Part shown: positions 23,820 through 31,657 of the stretch, one piece after another
Layout: the number at the start of each line of letters is the position of its first letter
Position numbering within the stretch: the stretch's first letter is position 1
The notes under the pieces: generated by a model
Told to the model about the DNA's origin: nothing
Databases searched by the model: none
What the model saw: the letters and a program-made list of their open reading frames with translations, nothing else
From: Sphingomonas sp. Leaf21
GTDB lineage: Bacteria > Pseudomonadota > Alphaproteobacteria > Sphingomonadales > Sphingomonadaceae
Assembly (NCBI RefSeq): GCF_916858675.1
Contig: NZ_CAKASM010000002.1
Span: forward strand, 227,171-291,170
DNA: 64,000 nt
Direction of reading: 5' to 3'
Made by a program: the position numbers and the translations under genes

Positions 23820-25562
23820 ATGGCGACGCTCAATCCCGGCCTGGCGACTGTCCGATCCCTGCCTGTCAGATGGGCGCGGACAGGCATCGATATCCTTCCG
23901 CTGGTCCTGACCTATGCCGTGGCGATGATGGTCTTCTTTCGCGTGCCGATCGCCAGCGGGTTCGATCTCGGCTTCGGCGAGCGTGGCGACGCGCTGATCG
24001 AGATGACCATCCTCGAACATTGGCGCAATGTCTGGGCGGGGGTGTCACCGTGGGACGGCGCATTCTACTTCCACCCTTATGGCGGGACGCTCGGCTATAA
24101 TGACGGCTATGTCCTCTATGGTCTGTCCTATTCCTTCTGGCGGTTGTTGGCCGATCCCTTCCACGCCGACACGCTCAATATCCTGACCTTCAAGACGATC
24201 GGTTTCTTCGGCGCCTATGCGCTGGTGACGCGGACGCTTGGATGGGGGCGGATGGCGGGGCTGTTCGTCGCGCTGGCCTGGACGATCGCAAGCAATATCG
24301 CGTTGCAGGCGGTCCATGCCCAGTTGCAGAGCGTCGCGCTCCAGCCCGTGGCGATGATGCTGTCGATCGCCTGCGTCCGGGCCGAGGCGGCGGGGCGGCG
24401 GATGCGCGCCAGGCTTCTGGCGGTGGCGCTGGCGGCCTTGATGGCGGCCTGGCTGCTGACCGCCTATTACATGGCCTGGTTCACCATTTTCTCCGCCTGC
24501 CTGTTCCTTTTGTTTTGGGGCGTGTTGAGCGGCGATGCCGCCCCGGCCGCCGTAGCGCGGCTGGTCCGGCGTCATGCCGGGACGCTCGCCATCGGTGGCG
24601 GGGCCTTCGGCGTCCTCATCATCCCCTTCCTGTCCGTCTATCTGCCCAAAATGCGCGAAACGGGCGGCGAGGGCTATTATGAGATGCTCGGCTATCTCGT
24701 GACGCCAATGGTCGACATGGTGAATGTCGGGCCCGACAATTGGCTATGGGGGTGGATGTTCCGCCCTCTCCTGGCGCTGGTCCATGCCGTCCTGCCCGAC
24801 GATCCGGCCCTGGCGGGGCGGGTGTTGCGCGGCGAGCATGAGGCGGGGTTTCCGCTGCTTCTCTGCGTCTTGCTGATCGTGGCGGCGTGGCGGATCGTCG
24901 TCCGGCGCGAGCTGGGCGATGGTGAGGCGCCGGTCATATGGCGCGCATTCACGCTGGCGATGATCGTCGCCTGGGCGCTGACCCTGCAATTCTGGGTCAC
25001 CTCCCCGTGGAGCCTCGTCTTCTACCTTGTCCCGGGAGCGAAGGGGATGCGGGTCGTTTCGCGCTATCAGCTATGGCTGGCGCTGCCCTTCCTGTTGATC
25101 GTCGTGGCGAACTGGCGGACGCGCATGGCGACGCTACTCCGGTCCGGACCCGGGTGGGCGGTCGCGATCATCGCGCTGCTGCTGGCCGAGAATCTGAGCG
25201 CCGAGACCGCCGCGCAGCTTAGCCGACGGGTTCAACGGATCGCGCTCGACGGGATTCCGGCGCCGCCCGAGGAGTGCCGGATATTCTACGCCGTTGCGAC
25301 GCGGGTTGGTGAGCGTGTCTACATCAATGCCGAACTCAACGCGCTGTATCCGCACAATGTCGATGCGATGTTTCTCGCGGAGCGGTGGCGCGTGCCGACG
25401 GTGAACGGCTTCTCGACCTTCAACCCGCCCGACTGGGCATTCGGTGATCCGTTGGCCGCCGATTATGATGCGCGGGCGATGGCCTATGCCCGACGCCATG
25501 CCCTGACCGGCCTGTGTCGGCTGGACATGCGTGACGGCGAGCCCTGGCGACGGGTGCGATAG
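23820..25562 (+). CDS. Polytopic membrane protein, GT-C glycosyltransferase-like
   Basis: The 580-aa protein has about eleven hydrophobic helices. The first external loop carries GFGERGDALIEMTILEHWRN, similar to the GD-x-R/L-x-x-x-x-LEH pattern of GT-C fold lipid-linked sugar transferases, where acidic residues bind the metal and sugar phosphate. A C-terminal domain of about 120 residues outside the last helix (AETAAQLSRRVQRIAL onward) may be periplasmic. The sugar donor and target are unknown. It stands alone between the rpoBC unit and the convergent rplJL operon, and no other polysaccharide genes are in the window. The ribosome site is weak. Confidence 0.7.
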   Translation: MATLNPGLATVRSLPVRWARTGIDILPLVLTYAVAMMVFFRVPIASGFDLGFGERGDALIEMTILEHWRNVWAGVSPWDGAFYFHPYGGTLGYNDGYVLYGLSYSFWRLLADPFHADTLNILTFKTIGFFGAYALVTRTLGWGRMAGLFVALAWTIASNIALQAVHAQLQSVALQPVAMMLSIACVRAEAAGRRMRARLLAVALAALMAAWLLTAYYMAWFTIFSACLFLLFWGVLSGDAAPAAVARLVRRHAGTLAIGGGAFGVLIIPFLSVYLPKMRETGGEGYYEMLGYLVTPMVDMVNVGPDNWLWGWMFRPLLALVHAVLPDDPALAGRVLRGEHEAGFPLLLCVLLIVAAWRIVVRRELGDGEAPVIWRAFTLAMIVAWALTLQFWVTSPWSLVFYLVPGAKGMRVVSRYQLWLALPFLLIVVANWRTRMATLLRSGPGWAVAIIALLLAENLSAETAAQLSRRVQRIALDGIPAPPEECRIFYAVATRVGERVYINAELNALYPHNVDAMFLAERWRVPTVNGFSTFNPPDWAFGDPLAADYDARAMAYARRHALTGLCRLDMRDGEPWRRVR

Positions 25563-25586
25563 CGGCGAGGGGACGCCGCCCAACAG

Positions 25587-25618
25587 AAAAGGGCGACCCC
25601 CGTGAAGGGGCCGCCCTT
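25587..25618 (-). terminator. Intrinsic terminator of rplJ-rplL
   Basis: On the minus strand AAGGGCGG-CCCC, a short loop and GGGG-TCGCCCTT form a stem with one mismatch, followed by a T-run. It lies 50 bp after the rplL stop and 25 bp after the converging membrane gene. Confidence 0.8.
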
Positions 25619-25667
25619 ATCCTTGGCTCGCCAAGCGAACGGGTGCGGGGTTGCCCCCGCAGTCCGA

Positions 25668-26042
25668 TTACTTGAGCTCGACGGTCGCGCCGGCTTCTTC
25701 GAGCTGCTTCTTGATCTTCTCGGCCTCGTCCTTGTTGATGCCTTCCTTGACGGGCTTCGGAGCGCCTTCGACCAGCGCCTTGGCTTCGGTCAGGCCCAGG
25801 CCGGTGATCGCGCGGACTTCCTTGATGACGTTGATCTTCTTGCCACCGTCGCCGGTGAGGATCACGTCGAACTCGGTCTTCTCTTCAGCGGCCGGAGCGG
25901 CAGCGCCGCCAGCGGCAGGCGCAGCGGCAACAGCCGCGGCGGCCGAGACGCCCCACTTCTCTTCGAGCATCTTCGAGAGCTCAGCGGCCTCGAGGACGGT
26001 CAGCTCGCTCAGCTGGTCAACCAGCGCGTTCAGGTCTGCCAT
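25668..26042 (-). CDS. rplL: Ribosomal protein bL12 (L7/L12)
   Basis: The 124-aa stalk protein recruits translation factors to the ribosome. It shows the normal layout: an N-terminal dimer domain ([20 protein letters not shown]), an alanine-rich hinge near residues 33-52, and the C-terminal factor-binding domain with [10 protein letters not shown] and [19 protein letters not shown]. It is 69 bp downstream of rplJ in the same operon and is followed by a terminator. In most bacteria rpoB would come next; here it does not. Confidence 0.98.
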   Translation of the reverse strand: MADLNALVDQLSELTVLEAAELSKMLEEKWGVSAAAAVAAAPAAGGAAAPAAEEKTEFDVILTGDGGKKINVIKEVRAITGLGLTEAKALVEGAPKPVKEGINKDEAEKIKKQLEEAGATVELK

Positions 26043-26111
26043 GTTCTTATCTCCAATACGGGCCGGATGAAGTGGCCCGAGTGTGTCAGTTCAATCGTGT
26101 ACGCCCGAAGA

Positions 26112-26633
26112 TCAGGCGGCTTCCTTGTCCTTGTCGGCATAAGCCGCGAGGACGCGGGCGATCTGCGCCGCGGGAGCCTGGGTGATGGTTGCCAGCTTCG
26201 TGGCGGGTGCCACGATGAGGCCGACAATCTTCGCCCGGAGCTCGTCCAGCGAGGGCAGAGTCGCCAGCGCCTGAACGCCTGCGACATCAAGGACGTTCGC
26301 ACCCATCGATCCGCCGACGATCTCGAACTTGTCGGTCGTCTTGGCGAATTCCACGGCCACCTTGGCGGCGGCCACGGGATCGATCGAGCTGGCAATGCCG
26401 ACGGGACCCGTCAGCATGTCAGCGACACCGGCATAGTCGGTGCCCTGGGCTGCGATCTTGGCAAGCCGGTTCTTCGAGACCTTGTAGGTCGCGCCGGCTT
26501 CCCGCATCTTCGTGCGCAGGGCCGTCGACTGGGCGACGGTCATGCCGTGGTTGCGGGTGATGACCACCACGCCAACCTCGTTGAAGTTGCGGTTCAGTTC
26601 GGCAACGGCCTGGCTCTTTTGATCGCGATCCAT
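26112..26633 (-). CDS. rplJ: Ribosomal protein uL10
   Basis: The 173-aa protein anchors the L7/L12 stalk to 23S rRNA and, with L12, normally represses its own mRNA. The N-terminus [20 protein letters not shown] and the middle [16 protein letters not shown] are typical. The C-terminal helix that carries L12 dimers is present. Of two in-frame ATGs, the second (26633) is preferred because GGAG lies six bases before it; the first, at 26645, would add only four residues. A structured leader precedes it. rplK and rplA are not upstream in this window. Confidence 0.97.
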   Translation of the reverse strand: MDRDQKSQAVAELNRNFNEVGVVVITRNHGMTVAQSTALRTKMREAGATYKVSKNRLAKIAAQGTDYAGVADMLTGPVGIASSIDPVAAAKVAVEFAKTTDKFEIVGGSMGANVLDVAGVQALATLPSLDELRAKIVGLIVAPATKLATITQAPAAQIARVLAAYADKDKEAA

Positions 26634-26645
26634 GCCATTCTCCAT

Positions 26646-26830
26646 GGTTGGAACGACCGCGAACGGTCATCCCGGTTGCTTGACCGGGGGGTGTGACCAC
26701 CCCTCGGGGTGTCCAGCGATGGGGAATGGGCAACCGACGCGTGAGAAACGCGGGGCAGACCGGGCGGGGCCAGCGAGTGGCACGACCGGCAAAATCCTTT
26801 TCCCCGTCTCGGCAGGAGATTAAGCCAGGG
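26646..26830 (-). promoter_or_regulatory. Structured leader of rplJ, candidate L10 autoregulatory site
   Basis: The leader read toward rplJ holds several hairpins: CACCCC-GAG-GGGTG, CCGG-N8-CCGG and GACCG-TTCG-CGGTC close to the start codon. Bacterial rplJ leaders bind the L10-L12 complex, so position and structure fit, but I could not check the kink-turn consensus. Confidence 0.5.
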
Positions 26831-26896
26831 CATATTCCCCGGCACCTGCTGTCTTGGACGGAATCCGATGGGACGAGCCCTTCGGATGCGGGGGTG

Positions 26897-26925
26897 CGCC
26901 TACCCGGATCGCGTCAGCGAGTCAA
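26897..26925 (-). promoter_or_regulatory. Possible promoter of rplJ-rplL
   Basis: On the minus strand TTGACT (26925-26920), a 17-bp spacer and TAGGCG (26902-26897) make a fair -35 with a poor -10. It would give a leader of roughly 250 nt. Confidence 0.35.
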
Positions 26926-26947
26926 GTGACGGCCCAAAATGACACCA

Positions 26948-26976
26948 ATGTCATCTAAGCGTCACGCTTAAGTCAC
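26948..26976 (+). promoter_or_regulatory. Tandem Pho box upstream of phoX
   Basis: Three direct half-sites with exact 11-bp spacing (ATGTCAT, GCGTCAC, AAGTCAC, separated by four bases) match the PhoB pattern of CTGTCAT repeats. They lie 98 bp before phoX and in its orientation. The gap 26634-27073 otherwise holds the rplJ promoter and leader. Confidence 0.75.
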
Positions 26977-27073
26977 TGGCATGACGCGGAAATGAAGCGA
27001 GCATGACTTGTTGGTTCGGCAGACGGCGGTTGGAGAGACCGCGCTGTCCCCGCGCGGTGCCGGGGGATTTTCC

Positions 27074-29554
27074 ATGTCGGATATCAACAACCTGGTCGCC
27101 TATGACGATGGCGACATCGATACCAACCGTTCCGCCAACACGCATATGAGCGAGCTCATCGCCACCCGCCTGTCGCGGCGCCAGACGCTGCGTCACGGCG
27201 TGTCGGCGATGACGACCGCGCTGTTCGGCGGCGTGTTGCTGGCCGGGTGTGACGACGAGAATCCGCAGGCCGTCACCGCCACGGCGGCGGGCAGCACGGC
27301 AAGCGTCGCGGCGGGCCGTGCCGTCACGCTGACCGGCACCGTGGGCAGCGGCCAGGTGGCCAACGTCAACTGGAGCCAGACGGCGGGCCCGTCGGTCACG
27401 CTGACCAATGCCAACCAGCTCGTCGCCTCGTTCCGCGCGCCCGCCGTCGCCACCGCGACGCAGCTCGCCTTCAACCTCGAGATCACCAGTCGCGACGGGC
27501 TGGTCACCAATAACAGCGTGACCGTCGCCGTCACGCCGATCACGCTCGACTTCACCGCCGTGCCGCACAGCCTGGCGGACGTGGTGACGGTGCCCTCGGG
27601 CTATAGCGTCACCGTGCTCTACCGGCTGGGCGATCCCATCGCCTCGGGCGTCGCGGCCTATGCGAACAACGGCACCGACGGCAATTTCGCGCAGCGTGCG
27701 GGCGACCATCATGACGGCATGAGCTATTTCGGGCTGTCCGCGTCGGGCAGCAATCCGGACGCGAACAACAGCACGCGGGGCCTGCTGGTCCTGAACCACG
27801 AGAATATCAGCGAGCAGTATCTGCATGTGAACGGCATGTCGCCGGTTCCCCGTCCCGAGAGCGAGGCGATCAAGGAGATCGAATGCCACGGCGTCTCGGT
27901 GATCGAGGTCACCCGCACGAACGGCAATTGGAGCTATGTCCAGGGCTCGTCGCTCAATCGCCGCATCACACCCAACACGCCGATGGCGTTCAGCGGCCCG
28001 GTGAAGGGCAATGCCTGGCTGAAGACCGCCTATTCGACCGATGGGAGCGGCGGGCGCGGCACGATCAACAACTGCGCCAACGGCACGATGGCGTGGCACA
28101 CCTACCTCACCAACGAAGAGAATTGGGCGGGCTATTTCCGTCGTCTCAGCGGAGATGCGGCGGTGCGGGCCACCACCAATCCCAGGCAGAATGTCTCGCT
28201 CGCCCGCTATGGCATCAGCGAGCCGCGTACCGGCAACTACAACTGGGCGACCGTGACCCCGTCCGATTCGTCCAGCACGGTCTTCCGCCGCTGGAACGCG
28301 ACCGCCGATGCGGCGCTCGCCGCCGATGGCACCGCCGATTTCCGCAACGAGCCGTTCCAGTTCGGCTGGGTGGTCGAGATCGATCCGTTCAACCCGGGTT
28401 CGACCCCGCGCAAGCGTACCGCGCTGGGCCGCATGAACCATGAAGGCTGCCAGAGCGGCCGGATGATCGCGGGCGTCCGCCCGGCCTTCTACATGGGCGA
28501 CGACGCGCAGAACGAATATGTATATAAATTCGTCTCGGCGACGCCGTGGAGCGCCTCGGACGCCAATGCGACCGATCGCCTCGCGGTGGGCGACAAATAT
28601 CTCGACACTGGCACGCTCTATGTCGCCAGGTTCAACGCGGACGGGACCGGCACGTGGATGCCGCTGGTGTTCGGGCAGAACGGGCTGAACGCCTCCAACA
28701 GCGTCTATCCCTTTGCCGATCAGGCCGATGTGCTGATCAACACCCGCCTCGCCGCCGACGTGCTGGGCGCGACCAAGATGGACCGGCCCGAATGGACCGC
28801 CGTCAACCCGGCGACCGGCGAGATGTATTGCACGCTGACCAACAACGCCTCGCGCCGTCCGGTCGCCTCGGGCAGCAACACCGGCGTCGATGCGGCCAAT
28901 CCGCGCGCCTATGTCGATCCGCCCTCCACCTCGGTCGGCAATCGCAACGGGCACATCATCCGTCTGCGCGAGACGAACGATACGACCGAGGCGACCGGCT
29001 TCACCTGGGACGTCTATGCGTTCGGCGCGGGTGCGGACCTGGATCCGGCCAATATCAATCTGTCGGGGCTCGACGCGACCAACGACTTCTCCTCGCCCGA
29101 CGGCCTGTGGTTCAGCCTGCCGAGCAACGTCGCGGGCCAGCAGACGCCGGTCATGTGGATCCAGACCGACGATGGCGCCTTCACCGACGTCACCAACTGC
29201 ATGATGCTGGCCGCGATCCCCGGCCGGGTCGGCGACGGCGGCACGCGATCGGTCACCAGCAGTGCCGGCGGTTCGACCGCGACGGTCACCACCCGGATCG
29301 GCAAGGCGCCCGGCGTGACGCTGAAGCGCTTCCTGGTCGGGCCGAAGCAGTGCGAGATCACGGGCATCCATTCGACACCGGACGGCACCTCGGTCTTCGT
29401 CAACATCCAGCATCCGGGCGAAGGCGCGACCAGCCCGAGCGCCCCGACCAGCAACTGGCCCGACAGCCAGGCGGGCAGCGCGGCGGCGACCATCCGTCCG
29501 CGCTCGGCCACGATCGTCATCACCAAGAATGACGGCGGCGTGGTCGCGATCTGA
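27074..29554 (+). CDS. phoX: PhoX-family alkaline phosphatase with N-terminal PKD-like domain
   Basis: The 826-aa enzyme releases phosphate from organic esters outside the cytoplasm. PhoX enzymes use calcium and iron and are exported folded by Tat. The twin-arginine motif LSRRQTLRHG near residue 38 is followed by a hydrophobic stretch and a lipobox (LLAGC), so it is probably a lipoprotein. Residues about 70-160 form an extra Ig/PKD-like domain (VNWSQTAGPSVTL, LVASFRAPAV). The PhoX propeller follows, with DHHDGMSYFGL, LNHENISEQYL, GRMNHEG, MGDDAQNEYVYKF and YVDPPSTS. The ATG at 27074 follows GGGGGA; the longer frame from 27008 is not protein-like. A triple Pho half-site array upstream indicates induction by phosphate starvation. 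Confidence 0.93.
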   Translation: MSDINNLVAYDDGDIDTNRSANTHMSELIATRLSRRQTLRHGVSAMTTALFGGVLLAGCDDENPQAVTATAAGSTASVAAGRAVTLTGTVGSGQVANVNWSQTAGPSVTLTNANQLVASFRAPAVATATQLAFNLEITSRDGLVTNNSVTVAVTPITLDFTAVPHSLADVVTVPSGYSVTVLYRLGDPIASGVAAYANNGTDGNFAQRAGDHHDGMSYFGLSASGSNPDANNSTRGLLVLNHENISEQYLHVNGMSPVPRPESEAIKEIECHGVSVIEVTRTNGNWSYVQGSSLNRRITPNTPMAFSGPVKGNAWLKTAYSTDGSGGRGTINNCANGTMAWHTYLTNEENWAGYFRRLSGDAAVRATTNPRQNVSLARYGISEPRTGNYNWATVTPSDSSSTVFRRWNATADAALAADGTADFRNEPFQFGWVVEIDPFNPGSTPRKRTALGRMNHEGCQSGRMIAGVRPAFYMGDDAQNEYVYKFVSATPWSASDANATDRLAVGDKYLDTGTLYVARFNADGTGTWMPLVFGQNGLNASNSVYPFADQADVLINTRLAADVLGATKMDRPEWTAVNPATGEMYCTLTNNASRRPVASGSNTGVDAANPRAYVDPPSTSVGNRNGHIIRLRETNDTTEATGFTWDVYAFGAGADLDPANINLSGLDATNDFSSPDGLWFSLPSNVAGQQTPVMWIQTDDGAFTDVTNCMMLAAIPGRVGDGGTRSVTSSAGGSTATVTTRIGKAPGVTLKRFLVGPKQCEITGIHSTPDGTSVFVNIQHPGEGATSPSAPTSNWPDSQAGSAAATIRPRSATIVITKNDGGVVAI

Positions 29555-29580
29555 TCGGCTGACCGCAGGCAGGGCCCATC

Positions 29581-29622
29581 GGGGGCGGGAAGGTGATTGC
29601 CTTCCCGCCCCCTTTGTCGTTT
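29581..29622 (+). terminator. Intrinsic terminator of phoX
   Basis: A perfect 13-bp stem (GGGGGCGGGAAGG with CCTTCCCGCCCCC) and a 6-base loop are followed by TTTGTCGTTT, shortly after phoX. It separates phoX from the lactonase-like gene. Confidence 0.85.
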
Positions 29623-29648
29623 GAAGGGAAGGAGAAAAGGGGACAGGC

Positions 29649-30737
29649 ATGACGACGACACGGCGCGAGATCATGATCGGGGCGGCGGCGATCGGGCTGG
29701 GAAGCGCGATCGGCCCCGCGCTGGCGCAGGGACCGGGTGGCGACCGGCTGATCGCGGGCACCTATGCCAATGAGGGCGGCAAGGGGCTGTACCCGATCGT
29801 CAACGGGCGGCTGGGGCAGCCGGTGGCGGGGATCGTCAACGCGTCCTTCGGGGTCGGCGACGGTCCGGGCGGCGCCTTCTACCTGCTGCGCGAACAGACC
29901 GAGGGGCGGGTCGCCGGATATGGCCCCGGCTGGCACGTCCGGGGCGGGGCCTCGACCGGCGGCGCGGACCCGTGCCATGTCGCGCTCGACCGCAGCGCCG
30001 CATGTCTGGCGGTCGCCAATTATTCGAGCGGTTCGGTCGCCTTCTATCAGCTCGACCGACGCACCGGCGCGCCGGGCGAACCGACCGTCTTCCAGCATCG
30101 CGGCAAGGGCCCCAATGCCGAACGCCAGGCGGGGCCACATGCGCATTGGGTGGGGTTCAGTCCCGATCGGCGCTGGCTGCATTCGATCGACCTCGGCGCG
30201 GATGCGATCTTCGCCTATCGCTTCGACCCCGCCGCCCGGACGATCGCCGAGCATGGCATCGCCTGGTCCGCGCCCGCGGGCGTCGGGCCGCGTCATATGG
30301 TCCGCCATCCGACCCTGAAGCGCGCCTATGTCGCCTGCGAATTGCAGCCCCGGCTGTTCGTGCTCGACATACGCGACGATGGCCGGTTCCGGACGGCGGG
30401 CGAACGGGCGCTGGTGCCCGAGGGCGGTCCCGCCTCCTTCGCCGCGCATATCGCGATCGATCGGGCCGGGCGGACGCTCTACGTCTCCAATCGCGGAGCG
30501 AACAGCATCACCGTGTTCCGCCTGGATGCCAGGGGCGAGCCGACGCTGATCCAGCATGTGCCGACCGGTGGCGACTGGCCGCGCTTCTTCCTGATGCGCG
30601 AGGGGCGGGGGGAAATGCTGGTGGCCAATGAGCGGTCGGGGACGGTCGTGACGTTCCGGATCGGCAAGGACGGGCGGCTGACGTCGACCGGGCAGAGCCT
30701 CGCCATTCCCGGCGTGGTCTTCCTGGCCGAAGCCTGA
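29649..30737 (+). CDS. Exported lactonase-family beta-propeller protein
   Basis: The 362-aa protein is a seven-bladed propeller of the 6-phosphogluconolactonase (Pgl/YbhE-like) family. An N-terminal TTTRREIMIGAAAIGLGSAI segment ending in ALAQ looks like a twin-arginine signal, so it is probably periplasmic, unlike cytoplasmic Pgl. Blade signatures include GPHAHWVGFSPDRRWLHSID, LGADAIFAYRFD and TLYVSNRGANSITVFRLD. Its substrate outside the cell is unknown; many exported members have no proven lactonase activity. AAGGAG precedes the ATG. It lies after the phoX terminator, so co-regulation with phoX is possible only by read-through. Confidence 0.82.
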   Translation: MTTTRREIMIGAAAIGLGSAIGPALAQGPGGDRLIAGTYANEGGKGLYPIVNGRLGQPVAGIVNASFGVGDGPGGAFYLLREQTEGRVAGYGPGWHVRGGASTGGADPCHVALDRSAACLAVANYSSGSVAFYQLDRRTGAPGEPTVFQHRGKGPNAERQAGPHAHWVGFSPDRRWLHSIDLGADAIFAYRFDPAARTIAEHGIAWSAPAGVGPRHMVRHPTLKRAYVACELQPRLFVLDIRDDGRFRTAGERALVPEGGPASFAAHIAIDRAGRTLYVSNRGANSITVFRLDARGEPTLIQHVPTGGDWPRFFLMREGRGEMLVANERSGTVVTFRIGKDGRLTSTGQSLAIPGVVFLAEA

Positions 30738-30750
30738 GCCCGCCATACCG

Positions 30751-30790
30751 CTCCCGTCCGGCGGGCGGGAGGGGGTGGGGGAGGGCAGGC
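30751..30790. repeat. Type-B intergenic palindrome (partial)
   Basis: CTCCCGTCCG-GCGGGCGGGAG followed by GGGGTGGGGGAGGGCAGG is a divergent single copy of the type-B unit, between the lactonase-like and HPP genes. Confidence 0.7.
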
Positions 30791-30855
30791 CCCGATTCCG
30801 ATCGCGCAAGCCCTTGATCAAGCCACCCCATTCACCCCCATACTAAAAAGCAACG

Positions 30856-31554
30856 ATGCGCCTTTTCCAACCTCTACTCGCCGGCGCCACCTTGCCCGGC
30901 CGTCTCGTCGCCTGTGTCGGGGCGGTGATCGGCATCGCCTTGACGATCATCGTCTGCGGGGGCTTGCCGCTGCTCGGGCCCGACCTGCCGATCATCGTCG
31001 CGCCGCTGGGCGCGTCCGCCGTGCTGGTCTACGCCGTGCCCGCCAGTCCGCTGGCCCAGCCCTGGTCGGTGGTCGGCGGGAATGTCCTCTCGACGCTGGT
31101 CGGGGTGGCGGCCTTCCAGGCGATCCCGTCCCTGCCCCTGGCGGCGGGATGCGCGGTGGGGGGAGCGATCCTGGTCATGTCGCTCGCGCGCTGCCTGCAT
31201 CCACCGGGGGGCGCTGCCGCGCTGACCGCCGTCATCGGCAGCCAGGGCATTCACGCGGCGGGCTTTGCCTTCGCCTTCGCGCCGGTGGCGATCAACTCGA
31301 TCGCGCTGGTCGCGATCGGCATGTTCTTCCACCGTGCGACGGGCCGCAGCTATCCGCATGAACCGGCGGTGATGCCGCCAGGCGCGGACGCCTCCCGCAT
31401 CCGGCCCGAGGATGTCGACGCCGCGCTGGCCGACATGCACGAAAGCTTCGATATCGCGCGCGAGGACCTCGATACGCTGCTCGCCCATGCCGAGCGTCAT
31501 GCGCGCGGGCGGGCGGTGCCGGTCCGGCGGGCGCGGTTCCTGCGGGGCGGGTGA
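30856..31554 (+). CDS. HPP-family integral membrane protein
   Basis: The 232-aa protein has four to five membrane helices and the family signature RCLHPPGGAAALTAVIG, from which the HPP name comes. Plant and cyanobacterial HPP proteins have been linked to nitrite transport into plastids or cells; whether this one carries nitrite is unknown. The segment APLGASAVLVYAVP after helix 2 is also typical. The C-terminal 70 residues are soluble and charged (RPEDVDAALADMHESFDIAR). It converges on the TonB receptor, with a shared bidirectional terminator between them. Confidence 0.85.
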   Translation: MRLFQPLLAGATLPGRLVACVGAVIGIALTIIVCGGLPLLGPDLPIIVAPLGASAVLVYAVPASPLAQPWSVVGGNVLSTLVGVAAFQAIPSLPLAAGCAVGGAILVMSLARCLHPPGGAAALTAVIGSQGIHAAGFAFAFAPVAINSIALVAIGMFFHRATGRSYPHEPAVMPPGADASRIRPEDVDAALADMHESFDIAREDLDTLLAHAERHARGRAVPVRRARFLRGG

Positions 31555-31599
31555 GGGGAGCGTGGCCCTCAACTGTGCTCGGGCGGAACGCGTGGAATG

Positions 31600-31637
31600 A
31601 AAAAGGCCCGCCCCTCAGCCTGAGGGACGGGCCTTTC
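31600..31637. terminator. Bidirectional terminator between HPP gene and TonB receptor
   Basis: GGCCCGCCCCTCA and TGAGGGACGGGCC form a stem flanked by AAAAA on the left and TTT on the right, so both converging genes can end here. Confidence 0.8.
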
Positions 31638-31657
31638 CCATCATCCGGTCACGCCGA

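Noticed and set aside
26951..29761. 936-codon minus-strand open frame
   Set aside because: It is antisense to phoX, which has clear Tat, lipobox and PhoX motifs.
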